Assembly: GCF_900111865.1 (NCBI RefSeq)
Contig: NZ_FOJS01000013.1
Coordinates: 1-64,000 of the forward strand
Reading direction: 5' to 3'
DNA length: 64,000 bases
Source: Parageobacillus thermantarcticus
GTDB lineage: Bacteria > Bacillota > Bacilli > Bacillales > Anoxybacillaceae
Shown here piece after piece: positions 17,550 to 26,273 of the stretch. Under the pieces are notes generated by a model that worked only from the letters and a program-made list of their open reading frames with translations, was not told where the DNA came from and searched no databases. A program made the position numbers and the translations under genes. Numbering within the stretch: position 1 is the first letter of the stretch; each line of letters starts with the position of its first letter.

Positions 17550-19319
17550 ATGACGGTATTTCGTGATTTATTTTGGTTTTTTCGTCAGGAGAAAAAAGCA
17601 TATATAACAGGAATTATTGTACTTTTGATCGTTGCTTTTTTCGAAACGATTCCGCCGAAAGTCATCGGAATTATGATTGATCATATAAAAGAAGGAACGA
17701 TTACAAAAGCAATTCTCATTCGCTGGATGGTTACTTTGCTTGTTGTTGCCATCGTCCTATATGTATTGCGTTATTGGTGGCGCATTTTAATTTTTGGTTC
17801 GGCTGTGAAGTTATCGCGGCAGCTTCGCAATGAGCTGTACGCCCATTTTACGAAAATGTCGCCGTCTTTTTACCAACGGAAACGTATCGGTGATTTAATG
17901 GCACATGCGACAAACGATTTACAAGCAATTCAACAAACAGCCGGAAGCGGGATATTGACGCTTGTCGATTCATTAATGCTAGGCGGCTTCGTGCTGGCGA
18001 CGATGGCGTTTACGATAAGCTGGAAATTAACGATCATTAGTTTATTGCCGATGCCGGTGATGGCGATTGCGACAAGCCGCTATGGCACGCTTCTGCATCA
18101 GCGGTTTTTAAAGGCGCAAGAAGCATTTTCTTCCTTAAACGATAAAGTACAAGAAAGCATAAGTGGAATTCGTGTCATAAAAGCGTTTGGCTATGAGCAA
18201 GACGACATTGAATCGTTTCGCAAGCAGTCAGAAGATGTCGTCTCGAAAAACGTGGCGGTTGCGAGAGTAGATGCTCTGTTTGACCCGACGATTTCATTGA
18301 TTGTGGGCATTTCATTTTTCTTAGCAGTTACATTCGGTGCAAAAATGGTCATTGCTGGTGAATTAACCATCGGCGATCTCGTATCGTTTACAACGTATCT
18401 CGGTTTGTTGATTTGGCCGATGTTGGCGTTTGGCTGGCTGTTTAACATTGTCGAGCGCGGGCGGGCATCGTATGACCGTGTCCGAGCGCTGCTTGACGAG
18501 AAAGAGGAAATTCAAGAGGCGGAAAATGCGATTGCTGCCCCTCCAACAGGGGATATTGTTTACGATATTCAACAATTTACGTATCCGAATGAAGAAAAAC
18601 CTGTTTTACGGAATATTCGCTTTCACTTACGGCGTGGTCAGACGCTTGGCATCGTCGGAAAAACAGGGGCAGGAAAGACGACGCTGCTTAAGCTATTGAT
18701 TCGCGAGTTTGATCAATACGATGGGGAAATTCGTTTCGGAGATCACGAAATTAGCGAATATACGTTACATGCGCTTCGTTCGTCGATTGGCTATGTACCG
18801 CAAGACCATTTTTTGTTTTCTGCTACGGTGCGGGAAAATATTGCGTTTGCCTGCCCGGAAGCGAGTGAAGAAGATGTGATAAAAGCGGCAAAATTAGCGA
18901 ATATTCACGAGGATATCGAACAGTTTGCCGACGGTTATGAAACGATTGTTGGGGAAAGAGGTGTTTCGCTTTCCGGCGGACAAAAGCAGCGCATTTCGAT
19001 CGCGCGTGCTTTACTTTTAAATCCGGAAGTGCTTATTTTAGATGATTCGTTATCAGCGGTGGATGCTAAAACGGAAGAGCGGATTTTGACAGCTTTAAAA
19101 GAAAATCGCGCTGGAAAAACGACGATTATTACCGCACATCGGCTTAGCGCGATTCAGCACGCTGATTTAATTCTTGTGTTAGAAGAAGGGTGCATCGCGC
19201 AAATGGGAACACACGAAGAACTAATGAGAGAAGGCGGCTGGTACCGCAATATGTATGAACGGCAGCAGCTTGAGTCATTAGTGGAACAGGGAGGGCAAGT
19301 ATGGAAAATAAATCGTTAA
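17550..19319 (+). CDS. Heterodimeric ABC exporter subunit, non-catalytic ATP site (BmrC/YheI-like)
   Basis: 589 residues: six transmembrane helices, then a nucleotide-binding domain with Walker A GKTGAGKTTL, Q-loop region YVPQDHF and canonical signature LSGGQKQR. Walker B reads VLILDDS, with Asp where the catalytic Glu normally sits. That defines the degenerate half of a heterodimeric multidrug exporter such as BmrCD or TM287/288. The next gene supplies the complementary half and overlaps by 19 nt. Together they probably export drugs, lipids or peptides using one competent ATP site. The start ATG 17550 follows GGGAGAGG. Confidence 0.9.
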   Translation: MTVFRDLFWFFRQEKKAYITGIIVLLIVAFFETIPPKVIGIMIDHIKEGTITKAILIRWMVTLLVVAIVLYVLRYWWRILIFGSAVKLSRQLRNELYAHFTKMSPSFYQRKRIGDLMAHATNDLQAIQQTAGSGILTLVDSLMLGGFVLATMAFTISWKLTIISLLPMPVMAIATSRYGTLLHQRFLKAQEAFSSLNDKVQESISGIRVIKAFGYEQDDIESFRKQSEDVVSKNVAVARVDALFDPTISLIVGISFFLAVTFGAKMVIAGELTIGDLVSFTTYLGLLIWPMLAFGWLFNIVERGRASYDRVRALLDEKEEIQEAENAIAAPPTGDIVYDIQQFTYPNEEKPVLRNIRFHLRRGQTLGIVGKTGAGKTTLLKLLIREFDQYDGEIRFGDHEISEYTLHALRSSIGYVPQDHFLFSATVRENIAFACPEASEEDVIKAAKLANIHEDIEQFADGYETIVGERGVSLSGGQKQRISIARALLLNPEVLILDDSLSAVDAKTEERILTALKENRAGKTTIITAHRLSAIQHADLILVLEEGCIAQMGTHEELMREGGWYRNMYERQQLESLVEQGGQVWKINR

Positions 19320-21079
19320 CACCAAAAGAACAACGGCAAGTTTTATGGAGATTGTTATCGTACATGAAATTATACAAACAAGATACCATGCTTGCCTTTA
19401 TATTGCTTGTGCTGGCAACGGCCGGAGAACTCATCGGACCGTATTTAGTGAAAATATTTATCGACGATTATTTAACACCGCAGCGCCTTGATTTTGAGCC
19501 ACTATTTTGGCTTTCGGCAGCATATATCGGTGTTTTGCTCCTTAAAACGATCATTTCTTATTTTCAACTCGTTAAATTTCAAGAACTGGCGTTAAAGGTC
19601 ATCCAGGCGCTAAGGATGGACGTGTTTACAAAAGTGCACCAGCTCGGGATGTGCTATTTTGATCAGACGCCAGGCGGCAGTATCGTATCGCGCGTGACGA
19701 ACGATACGGAAGCGATCAAAGACATGTTCGTTAGTGTACTCGCCGCTTTTATTCAAAACGGTGTATTTGTGGTTGGCGTATTTATTGCGATGTTTTCGTT
19801 AAACGTACAACTCGCCGTATATTGTTTATTTATTTTGCCGGTTATTATTTGGATTATGAAATTGTATCGCCATTACAGTTCGATTTTTTATAGAGATATG
19901 CGTGAACGTCTCAGCCAATTAAATGCGAAACTAAACGAATCATTGCAGGGAATGGCCATTATCCAAGTGTTTCGCCAGCAAAAACGGCTTCGCGAAGAAT
20001 TTGCGCAAATTAACAACAAACACTACGCTGCGGGCATGAAAAATATTAAAATCGACGGTTTGTTATTGCGTCCCGCGATCGATTTCGTTTACATCGTATC
20101 GATTATCGTTGTTCTTAGCTTTTTTGGAATTTCTGCAATGGAAAGCCCAGTGGAAATAGGGGTGCTGTATGCGTTTGTCAACTATTTGGAGCGTTTTTTC
20201 GAACCAGTGACGCAAATGATGATGCGCCTTTCCCTATACCAGCAGGCTATCGTTTCTGGCGCGCGCGTATTGGCGCTTCTTGATCATGAAGAGTTGGCGC
20301 CGAAGAACGTGGCAAAATCGAAAGCATCCATCACGGAAGGAAAAATTGAGTTTCGTGACGTTAGTTTTTCCTATGATGGAAAGCGTGATGTGCTCAGGCA
20401 TATTTCATTTGTCGCTAAACCAGGAGAGACCGTTGCGCTTGTTGGTCATACCGGCAGCGGAAAAAGCTCGATTATTAATTTGTTAATGCGGTTTTACGAA
20501 TTTGACCGCGGTGATATTCTCATTGATGGTGTATCGATTCGCGATTACACGAAGGAAGAGCTCCGTAAAAATATCGGCCTCGTGCTACAAGATCCATTTT
20601 TGTTTTATGGAACCATTAAAGACAACATTCGCATGTACAACCAATCGTTAACGGATGAACAGGTGAAAAATGCCGCTTGTTTCGTGCAAGCGGACTCGTT
20701 TATCGAAAAACTTCCGGACAAATACGATCACCAAGTAGTAGAAAGAGGATCTACTTTTTCTAGTGGGCAGCGGCAGTTAATTTCGTTTGCCCGAACTATT
20801 GCGGCAGATCCAAAAATACTTGTATTGGACGAAGCAACTGCTAATATCGACACAGAAACAGAAGAAGCGATTCAAGAAGCGCTGGCAAAAATGCGGAAAG
20901 GGCGGACGACGATTGCGATTGCCCACCGTCTTTCCACGATTCAAGATGCTGACCAAATTCTCGTCCTTCATCGCGGGAAAATTGTCGAGAAGGGGACGCA
21001 TCAGGAGTTGCTGGCACAAAAAGGGTTATATTATAAAATGTATTTATTGCAAAACGGGTTAATAGATGTCGAAGAATAG
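19301..21079 (+). CDS. Heterodimeric ABC exporter subunit, catalytic ATP site (BmrD/YheH-like)
   Basis: 592 residues with an N-terminal six-helix membrane domain and a C-terminal ATPase. Walker A is GHTGSGKSSI and Walker B is ILVLDEATANID with the catalytic Glu. The signature is altered to FSSGQRQL instead of LSGGQ. The degenerate signature here and the degenerate Walker B in the partner belong to the same composite ATP site, as expected for an asymmetric exporter. AGGGAGGG precedes ATG 19301, inside the preceding gene. Confidence 0.92.
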   Translation: MENKSLTPKEQRQVLWRLLSYMKLYKQDTMLAFILLVLATAGELIGPYLVKIFIDDYLTPQRLDFEPLFWLSAAYIGVLLLKTIISYFQLVKFQELALKVIQALRMDVFTKVHQLGMCYFDQTPGGSIVSRVTNDTEAIKDMFVSVLAAFIQNGVFVVGVFIAMFSLNVQLAVYCLFILPVIIWIMKLYRHYSSIFYRDMRERLSQLNAKLNESLQGMAIIQVFRQQKRLREEFAQINNKHYAAGMKNIKIDGLLLRPAIDFVYIVSIIVVLSFFGISAMESPVEIGVLYAFVNYLERFFEPVTQMMMRLSLYQQAIVSGARVLALLDHEELAPKNVAKSKASITEGKIEFRDVSFSYDGKRDVLRHISFVAKPGETVALVGHTGSGKSSIINLLMRFYEFDRGDILIDGVSIRDYTKEELRKNIGLVLQDPFLFYGTIKDNIRMYNQSLTDEQVKNAACFVQADSFIEKLPDKYDHQVVERGSTFSSGQRQLISFARTIAADPKILVLDEATANIDTETEEAIQEALAKMRKGRTTIAIAHRLSTIQDADQILVLHRGKIVEKGTHQELLAQKGLYYKMYLLQNGLIDVEE

Positions 21080-21088
21080 CGTAAAAAG

Positions 21089-21128
21089 AAAAAGCGCCTC
21101 TCGTGTTACGGGCGAGGAGCGCTTTTTT
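21089..21128. terminator. Bidirectional terminator between exporter and spo0E-like gene
   Basis: AAGCGC (21092-21097) pairs with GCGCTT (21119-21124), flanked by A5 and T6. It serves the plus-strand exporter and lies over the last codons of the convergent Spo0E-like gene. Confidence 0.75.
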
Positions 21129-21282
21129 GCTTATCGTTTTGTTGGTTATACATGTTTAAAAGCGAATCGAGCTCTCGACTCACTTGGATTGCAACAGCCG
21201 AGTTCAAGCCGTTTTTGGCGACTACTTCCATCAATTCCGTGCGCTTTTTTTCAATTAAAGTTAAAATTTCGTTGTTTAACAC
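21106..21282 (-). CDS. ynzD: Spo0E-family aspartyl-phosphate phosphatase
   Basis: A 58-residue minus-strand gene starting at GTG 21282. The protein is a helical hairpin with the family signature VSRELDSLLNMY, in which the S-x-x-x-D motif is diagnostic, preceded by a helix with IEKKRTELMEVVAKNGL. Spo0E-type proteins dephosphorylate Spo0A~P and so delay sporulation. Its place between the exporter and ccdA fits B. subtilis ynzD. The ribosome site AAAGGA is about 11 nt upstream, rather far. The symbol is by synteny and motif, not alignment. Confidence 0.78.
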   Translation of the reverse strand: MLNNEILTLIEKKRTELMEVVAKNGLNSAVAIQVSRELDSLLNMYNQQNDKQKSAPRP

Positions 21283-21679
21283 AGAGGAACAAGTCCTTTC
21301 TTTTCAAAATTGATATAGGTGTATTTTATACTATTTTACCAATAAATTCAAAAAAGAAAAATAGATAAGCTTAAACTTGAACATTTTGCTTTTTATGCAC
21401 AATAATAAATGTGTGCCCCATTTTTCGTTGGTGTAGTATGGAAAATCGTGTAAAAACGATAGTGTTTTCCAATAGTCCAAGTTCACTGAATGGAAAATAG
21501 ATTTTATGTTTTTTGTTGTAACGTGATGTAAAGGCAATCCGCTATTTGCCTCTGTTTGAAATTTTGGTAAAAAATAGAAATAATTAAGTTACATTTTATG
21601 AAGAAAGTGTGTTGTTCGTAGATTACTAATAGTTGTATTTTTGTTACAATAAAATAAAATTATGTAGGGGTTGGATTCA
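21283..21679. other. AT-rich gap before ccdA, with a possible degenerate repeat
   Basis: No gene is seen. Bases about 21440-21515 (GTGTAAAAACGAT, GTCCAAGTTCACTG, ATGGAAAAT) share ordered segments with the interspersed element described at 30400-30514 and may be a decayed copy. Confidence 0.35.
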
Positions 21680-22387
21680 ATGGCTGATGTCAATGTGTTT
21701 TTGGCTTTTGGTGCCGGCTTTTTATCATTTATTTCTCCGTGCTGCTTGCCTCTATACCCGGCGTTTTTGTCATATATTACTGGCGTATCGGTTAGTGAAC
21801 TTAAGACGGAGAAGGCGATGATGCAGCGGCGGAGTTTATTGCATACACTATTTTTCTTGCTTGGGTTCTCTCTTATATTCGTTTCCATCGGCTTTGGAAC
21901 ATCGCTTGTCGGCAGATGGTTTAGCGAATACCAAGATCTTATTCGGCAAATTGGCGCGATTCTGATTATTATTTTCGGCCTTGTAATTGTCGGAATATGG
22001 AAGCCGGCTTTTTTAATGAAAGACCGCCGTCTTTCGTTTCAAGAGCGTCCTTCTGGCTATTTTGGCTCGATCATCATTGGTATGGCCTTTGCGGCTGGTT
22101 GGACGCCGTGCATGGGTCCGATTTTAGTGTCCGTTATTGCGCTAGCGGCGACAAACCCGAGTTCAGGCATGTTATATATGCTTGCCTATTCGCTAGGATT
22201 TGCTGTTCCGTTTTTTATCCTTTCGTTTTTTATCGGAAAGTTGCAATGGATTCGCCGGCATAGCGAAAAAATGGTGAAAATCGGTGGATATGTAATGATT
22301 ACGATGGGAGTCGTTCTGTTTTTTGATTGGATGACAAAAATTATTGCGTACACGACGAGCATTTTTGGTGGATTTACTGGTTTTTAA
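21680..22387 (+). CDS. ccdA: Cytochrome c biogenesis protein CcdA
   Basis: About 235 residues from ATG 21680 (AGGGG upstream) with six hydrophobic helices and the two conserved redox cysteine sites: [11 protein letters not shown] in the first helix and [10 protein letters not shown] in the fourth. CcdA passes electrons across the membrane from thioredoxin to periplasmic-side thiol proteins. It is needed for cytochrome c maturation and for spore cortex synthesis. The gene order ccdA - yneI - ccdC matches B. subtilis. Confidence 0.95.
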   Translation: MADVNVFLAFGAGFLSFISPCCLPLYPAFLSYITGVSVSELKTEKAMMQRRSLLHTLFFLLGFSLIFVSIGFGTSLVGRWFSEYQDLIRQIGAILIIIFGLVIVGIWKPAFLMKDRRLSFQERPSGYFGSIIIGMAFAAGWTPCMGPILVSVIALAATNPSSGMLYMLAYSLGFAVPFFILSFFIGKLQWIRRHSEKMVKIGGYVMITMGVVLFFDWMTKIIAYTTSIFGGFTGF

Positions 22388-22417
22388 ATTAGATTTATTA
22401 AGGGGAGTTAAGGAGTT

Positions 22418-22777
22418 ATGGCGAAAATTCTTATTGTTGATGATGCGAAATTTATGAGAATGACATTATCCAACATTTTGAAAAAGGCGAACCATGAAAT
22501 TGTTGGAGAAGCGGAAAACGGGAAAGAAGCCGTGGAGTTATACCGAGTGCTAAAACCGGATATTGTCATCATGGACATTACGATGCCTGTGATGAATGGG
22601 CTCGAAGCGTTGCGCGCGATTAAACGAGAAGATGCGAATGCGAAAATCATCATGTGTTCGGCGATGGGACAGCAGCGCATGGTGGTGGAAGCGATCGAAG
22701 CGGGAGCGTCTGATTTTATCGTGAAACCGTTTGAAGAAAATCGTGTCATAGAAGCGGTGGCTCGTTTATTATCATAA
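22418..22777 (+). CDS. yneI: CheY-like single-domain response regulator YneI
   Basis: 119 residues forming a lone receiver domain: acidic pair IVDDAKF, phospho-acceptor Asp in VIMDITMPVMNG, switch Ser/Thr region MCSAMG and Lys in FIVKPFEEN. There is no output domain. In B. subtilis it lies between ccdA and ccdC with no known kinase partner. AAGGAG precedes ATG 22418. Confidence 0.93.
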   Translation: MAKILIVDDAKFMRMTLSNILKKANHEIVGEAENGKEAVELYRVLKPDIVIMDITMPVMNGLEALRAIKREDANAKIIMCSAMGQQRMVVEAIEAGASDFIVKPFEENRVIEAVARLLS

Positions 22778-22854
22778 ACAATATTGGTATGAAACAATTG
22801 CTGCTTTTTGTTATAATACAATTGTCCAAAACTTAAATGAAGAGGATGATGCGC

Positions 22855-23337
22855 TTGGCAATCGCGAGTTCAATCATTGCAGTATTCATGGCATTGCTCA
22901 TTTTGTTTGTGAGAATGAAAGCGTCGAAAAAGCCGACAAACGCCAAAAAAATTATTTTACCGCCGATATTTATGAGCACCGGAGCTTTGATGTTCATTGA
23001 CCCGGTATTTCGCGTGACAAAAGGGGAACTTATCGAGGCGGTTGTATTAGGGTTGTTTTTTTCCATTTTTCTCATTAAAACGTCGAAATTTGAGATAAAA
23101 GACGGCGCTATTTATTTAAAGCGTTCGAAAGCGTTTATCTTCATTTTAGTCGGTTTGATTGCGATTCGAATCGGCTTAAAGTCATACTTAGGAAGAACGA
23201 TTGACTATCGCCAGTTGAGCGGAATGTTTTATTTGCTTGCTTTTTCGATGATTGTTCCGTGGCGCATTGCGATGTATATCATGTATAAAAAGCTAGAGCG
23301 GCGCTTAAAATACCAATCGCCCATTTTGACAACATAG
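22855..23337 (+). CDS. ccdC: Membrane protein CcdC (YneJ)
   Basis: 160 residues with about four transmembrane helices; LPPIFMSTGALMF and FLIKTSKFEI match CcdC as I recall it. I choose TTG 22855 rather than ATG 22837. AAGAGG then stands 8 nt upstream, and the N-terminus MAIASSIIAVFMAL aligns with the start of the B. subtilis protein. TGTTATAAT at about 22809 is a good extended -10, so the gene may have its own promoter. Confidence 0.85.
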   Translation: MAIASSIIAVFMALLILFVRMKASKKPTNAKKIILPPIFMSTGALMFIDPVFRVTKGELIEAVVLGLFFSIFLIKTSKFEIKDGAIYLKRSKAFIFILVGLIAIRIGLKSYLGRTIDYRQLSGMFYLLAFSMIVPWRIAMYIMYKKLERRLKYQSPILTT

Positions 23338-23338
23338 G

Positions 23339-23370
23339 AAAAAAGCGGGAGACGCATTCCCGCTTTTTTC
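23339..23370. terminator. Bidirectional terminator between ccdC and yneK
   Basis: AAAAAAGCGGG (23339-23349) pairs with CCCGCTTTTTT (23359-23369). It is flanked by A and T runs suitable for both convergent genes. Confidence 0.9.
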
Positions 23371-23402
23371 TTTGTCGTTAAACTATATGACGAGAAGTCC
23401 AA

Positions 23403-23840
23403 CTATTTGCTTTGCAGCAAATGTTCATAAGGGGTGATATTAATTTGTTTTTCCTTCAATGTCTTGATTAAAAATTTATGGTCGCGTTTTGGCGTTGCCA
23501 TAATGTAGCCGCGAATAATTAAATCTCTTGTAATTCGCGAAGCGTTTTCTTGAAGCGCGAGTTCCCCGATTTTTCCAGCGATTTTTTGGCGGGCGACGTC
23601 GCGGAACAATTCCGGAACCGGCTTTACTAATTCTTCTAAAAGCGCTTTTTCTTCCTCGCCCCATAAATGCCGCGTCTGCTCAATATAATATTCCTGCCAG
23701 TCTAATTCCGATTTTCCGTCTTCTTTTGGCAGCCGTTTTAAAAATTTGCGGAACATAAAAAAACCGCCGATCGACATGATGACAAGCAAAAACACGGTCC
23801 AAAACAATATAAACCAAAGAAACCAACCTGTCAGCATCAT
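23403..23840 (-). CDS. yneK: DUF2621 family membrane-anchored protein YneK
   Basis: 145 residues from ATG 23840, chosen for GAGGTGGGA directly upstream; a longer frame has no ribosome site. One N-terminal transmembrane helix (GWFLWFILFWTVFLLVIMSI) precedes a soluble helical part with LDWQEYYIEQTRHLW. The function is unknown. The position after ccdC fits yneK of Bacillus. Confidence 0.8.
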   Translation of the reverse strand: MMLTGWFLWFILFWTVFLLVIMSIGGFFMFRKFLKRLPKEDGKSELDWQEYYIEQTRHLWGEEEKALLEELVKPVPELFRDVARQKIAGKIGELALQENASRITRDLIIRGYIMATPKRDHKFLIKTLKEKQINITPYEHLLQSK

Positions 23841-24094
23841 TCCCACCTCAACGAATTCCAATCTATCCATCATTATTGCGAAAAAAGCGGTTTTTGGCAA
23901 GATAAGCGTATTTTTATCGCATTGTTACGAAAATGTAAAGTAAATGTAAAGAAGCGCCGCGATCCCTTGTATGTCAATGGTTCAGCGACGATTGTCACAA
24001 AAAAATGGAAATTATGACCAGTGATATCTATCTATAAACATGCTACTCTATTAAAGGCAAACGACAAAGAAAAAGCAACGTTGAGGTGGCTACG

Positions 24095-24739
24095 ATGATT
24101 AGAAAAACGTTTGCGACACTTGCGGTAGTTTGCTGTATGGTTAGCGGATTTTCCTCCTATTCGACAAATGCCGCAACAACGTATACATACTATAAGGTGA
24201 AAAAAGGCGACACGCTTTTCAAGATTGCCAAAACATATAAAACGACAGTTTCAGCCTTGAAATCATTAAACCAGCGCAAAAGCGATGTTCTTATTGCCGG
24301 GGAAACGATCAAAGTGCCGCGGCTGGCGGTGAAATCTGTTGGGCAAAAGCAGAAGTTTTCTATTAGCGCTGAAGAACGAAAACTAATGGCGCAGCTTGTC
24401 CATGCGGAAACTGGCTTCAGCGAGCCGTTTGCGGGAAAAGTGGAAGTGGCGCTCGTTATTTTAAATCGCGTGAAGCATCCCGCTTTTCCAAAAACGATTA
24501 AAGGCGTCATTTATCAAAAAACAAGATCGGGCTACGCGTTTGTTCCTGTAAAAACGGGAAAACTAACGCGCATTCAGCCGACGAAACAAGATTATGCTGC
24601 GGTCGATCGAGCATTGGCGCTGTTTCCAAACGACCGCCGCGGTTCGTTGTACTTTTATAATCCAAAAATCACAAAAGATAAATGGATGCGATCAAGACCG
24701 GTAACGATCCGGATTGGGAATCATGTATTTGCGAAATAA
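24095..24739 (+). CDS. LysM plus SleB/CwlJ-type cell-wall hydrolase
   Basis: About 214 residues from ATG 24095 (GAGGTG upstream). A signal peptide ends near STNAA. It is followed by one LysM peptidoglycan-binding domain (YYKVKKGDTLFKIAKTY, residues near 35-77) and a C-terminal Hydrolase_2 domain with LVHAETGFSEPFAGKVEVA carrying the catalytic Glu. The architecture matches the spore cortex-lytic/sporulation hydrolases SleB, YkvT and related proteins, which act as lytic transglycosylases. I cannot tell which paralogue it is. Confidence 0.85.
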   Translation: MIRKTFATLAVVCCMVSGFSSYSTNAATTYTYYKVKKGDTLFKIAKTYKTTVSALKSLNQRKSDVLIAGETIKVPRLAVKSVGQKQKFSISAEERKLMAQLVHAETGFSEPFAGKVEVALVILNRVKHPAFPKTIKGVIYQKTRSGYAFVPVKTGKLTRIQPTKQDYAAVDRALALFPNDRRGSLYFYNPKITKDKWMRSRPVTIRIGNHVFAK

Positions 24740-24744
24740 ACGGC

Positions 24745-24777
24745 GATTGCCCGCGGCTAGTGGGCAATCTTTTTTTA
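24745..24777 (+). terminator. Terminator after the cell-wall hydrolase
   Basis: GATTGCCC (24745-24752) pairs with GGGCAATC (24762-24769), followed by T8. Confidence 0.9.
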
Positions 24778-24836
24778 AAACGTGTATTTAAAAAAGCTTG
24801 TCCAGCAAAGTTTGGCAAAAAATATGTTCGTTTCAG

Positions 24837-25223
24837 CTAGTAGTTTCTTTCGTTTATCATGATCGTGTATCGGTTTGTATCGTTTGTGCTTTCGTCTTTA
24901 CTTATATGGATTTCTAGTGTTGGAGCGGAAAAATAGGCGCAAATTTGTTTATGTTGAAGCGAAAACGGCAGAGGAACAATCCGCTGTTTATAAAATGCTT
25001 TTTCTTTATGAATTTGGATAATGATCGCGTTTGTTTCACATATAACGGCTAGTTGTTCTTTTAAACAGCCGGGAAGTTCCGCTTCTATAATGTAATGACT
25101 GTCTGTTTCAAAAACGTCAATGCGAAACGTCTTCTCATCTAACTCGCACGCAAACGATTCGCCGCATAACAAATCAAGCCACTTACGCAACTCATTTTGC
25201 TCAGTTTTTTTCCCGTTTTCCAA
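24837..25223 (-). CDS. cotM: Hsp20/alpha-crystallin-like spore coat protein CotM
   Basis: 128 residues. The central IDVFETDSHYIIEAELPG is the first strand pair of an alpha-crystallin domain, as in small heat-shock proteins and in the outer spore-coat protein CotM. It precedes sspP on the same strand as in B. subtilis, which supports the coat-protein call over a general chaperone. Confidence 0.72.
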   Translation of the reverse strand: MENGKKTEQNELRKWLDLLCGESFACELDEKTFRIDVFETDSHYIIEAELPGCLKEQLAVICETNAIIIQIHKEKAFYKQRIVPLPFSLQHKQICAYFSAPTLEIHISKDESTNDTNRYTIMINERNY

Positions 25224-25318
25224 GAAATGCTCCCCCGCATTCCGAAATAATCTTACTGTTGTTTATTGTATGAATGAACACGGGAAAAGTTCGCGGCGGG
25301 AGCGGAAAACGATTTTTA

Positions 25319-25465
25319 TTACATATCGTGGCTGGAATGATGTTTTTGCCGCGTGTGATTGCGGTTTTTTACTTTTTTGGACCCGCTTAGCGGTTCCGGC
25401 TGTCCGGGGTTGTCGCCTTTTGCCGCGTTTTTGCGCATGTCTGTGCTTGAGTTTTTATTAGTCAT
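25319..25465 (-). CDS. sspP: Small acid-soluble spore protein P
   Basis: 48 residues starting [31 protein letters not shown] is almost a signature of SspP (CotL). It is a minor spore-core protein made in the forespore. AAGGAGGGGAATGG stands upstream on the minus strand. A longer in-frame frame exists but has no ribosome site. Confidence 0.93.
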   Translation of the reverse strand: MTNKNSSTDMRKNAAKGDNPGQPEPLSGSKKVKNRNHTRQKHHSSHDM

Positions 25466-25589
25466 GTCCATTCCCCTCCTTTTGTTATTAGCATGCCGGC
25501 ATCTTTCTTCATTATTCGCGGTATAATTCACGCCATGTTTGAAACGATAAGTAATGAATGACCGCCATTGACGAAGGAGGAAGGCAATC

Positions 25590-25853
25590 ATGGCTTATCA
25601 TAAAACGAAACAAGAAGCGTTTCAAGCGGCGCAAAAGGCAACGATGGAAGCGAAAGAATGGCACGATCATTTAGTGCGTGACCAAGCCGATTACGGCCAT
25701 CAATTAAGCCATTTAAAGCAAGAGGTGAACGAAGCGTTTGCGCAAATTAACAACGCGCTTGAAGTCGCCTCGGAAAAACAGCGGATGCAGCTGGAAAAGT
25801 TTCGTAACGATTTGCAAGCGATTGTCGATGAAGTGAATGAAATACAATCATAA
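25590..25853 (+). CDS. Small helical protein of unknown function
   Basis: 87 residues with an excellent ribosome site, GAAGGAGGAAGG, before ATG 25590. The protein is charged and almost entirely helical. Heptad-like hydrophobic spacing ([21 protein letters not shown]) suggests a coiled coil. It contains no cysteines and no membrane segment. It sits among forespore genes, so sporulation expression is plausible. I do not recognise the family. Confidence 0.75.
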   Translation: MAYHKTKQEAFQAAQKATMEAKEWHDHLVRDQADYGHQLSHLKQEVNEAFAQINNALEVASEKQRMQLEKFRNDLQAIVDEVNEIQS

Positions 25854-25883
25854 AGGGAATGTCATCATCCGACATTCCCTTTT
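25852..25883. terminator. Bidirectional terminator before sspO
   Basis: AAAGGGAATGTC (25852-25863) pairs perfectly with GACATTCCCTTT (25871-25882) over a 7-nt loop. Confidence 0.88.
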
Positions 25884-25905
25884 GCTTGCGATGGAGAGAC
25901 TAAGG

Positions 25906-26055
25906 CTATTGGTTCTTTTTTCTTTTCTTATTGTTTTGGCGCTGCGCTTCTGTCAGTGGTTCGTTGGAAAATTCTTCGTTATAGCCGGCTCCCATTCCTT
26001 GCGCGCTCGCCGCGTTCATGCTGGGAATGACGTGATTGGCTTTTCGTTTGCCCAT
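25906..26055 (-). CDS. sspO: Small acid-soluble spore protein O
   Basis: 49 residues, [20 protein letters not shown] followed by a stretch containing [20 protein letters not shown] and a lysine-rich tail. This is the SspO (CotK) pattern. The gene is divergent from citB, exactly as in Bacillus. GGAGGTG precedes ATG 26055. It is a minor forespore protein. Confidence 0.93.
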   Translation of the reverse strand: MGKRKANHVIPSMNAASAQGMGAGYNEEFSNEPLTEAQRQNNKKRKKNQ

Positions 26056-26214
26056 TAATTTTCACCTCCGGTACTAGTTTGCGGCGGAAAAATAACTTTA
26101 TGCTCCAGAAAAAGGGATAATATGACGAAACCTTCGAAATTCTATTTACAACTTACCTTTCTTTATAATAAGATAAAAGCGTACCAAATTTTACGGGTGT
26201 TGGGAGAATTCGTG

Positions 26215-26245
26215 CTATTTTTTCGACTTTGTTGCGAAAAAATAG
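26215..26245. promoter_or_regulatory. Perfect 11-bp dyad upstream of aconitase
   Basis: CTATTTTTTCG (26215-26225) is the exact reverse complement of CGAAAAAATAG (26235-26245), with 9 nt between. It lies 28 nt before the citB start. In Bacillus, citB is controlled by CcpC, CodY and AbrB, and CcpC uses dyads. This dyad differs from the published CcpC box as I remember it, so the ligand is open. It might also act as an RNA hairpin in the leader, where apo-aconitase or others bind. Confidence 0.5.
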
Positions 26246-26273
26246 TATAGTATGTAATGAGGGGGTAATACAT

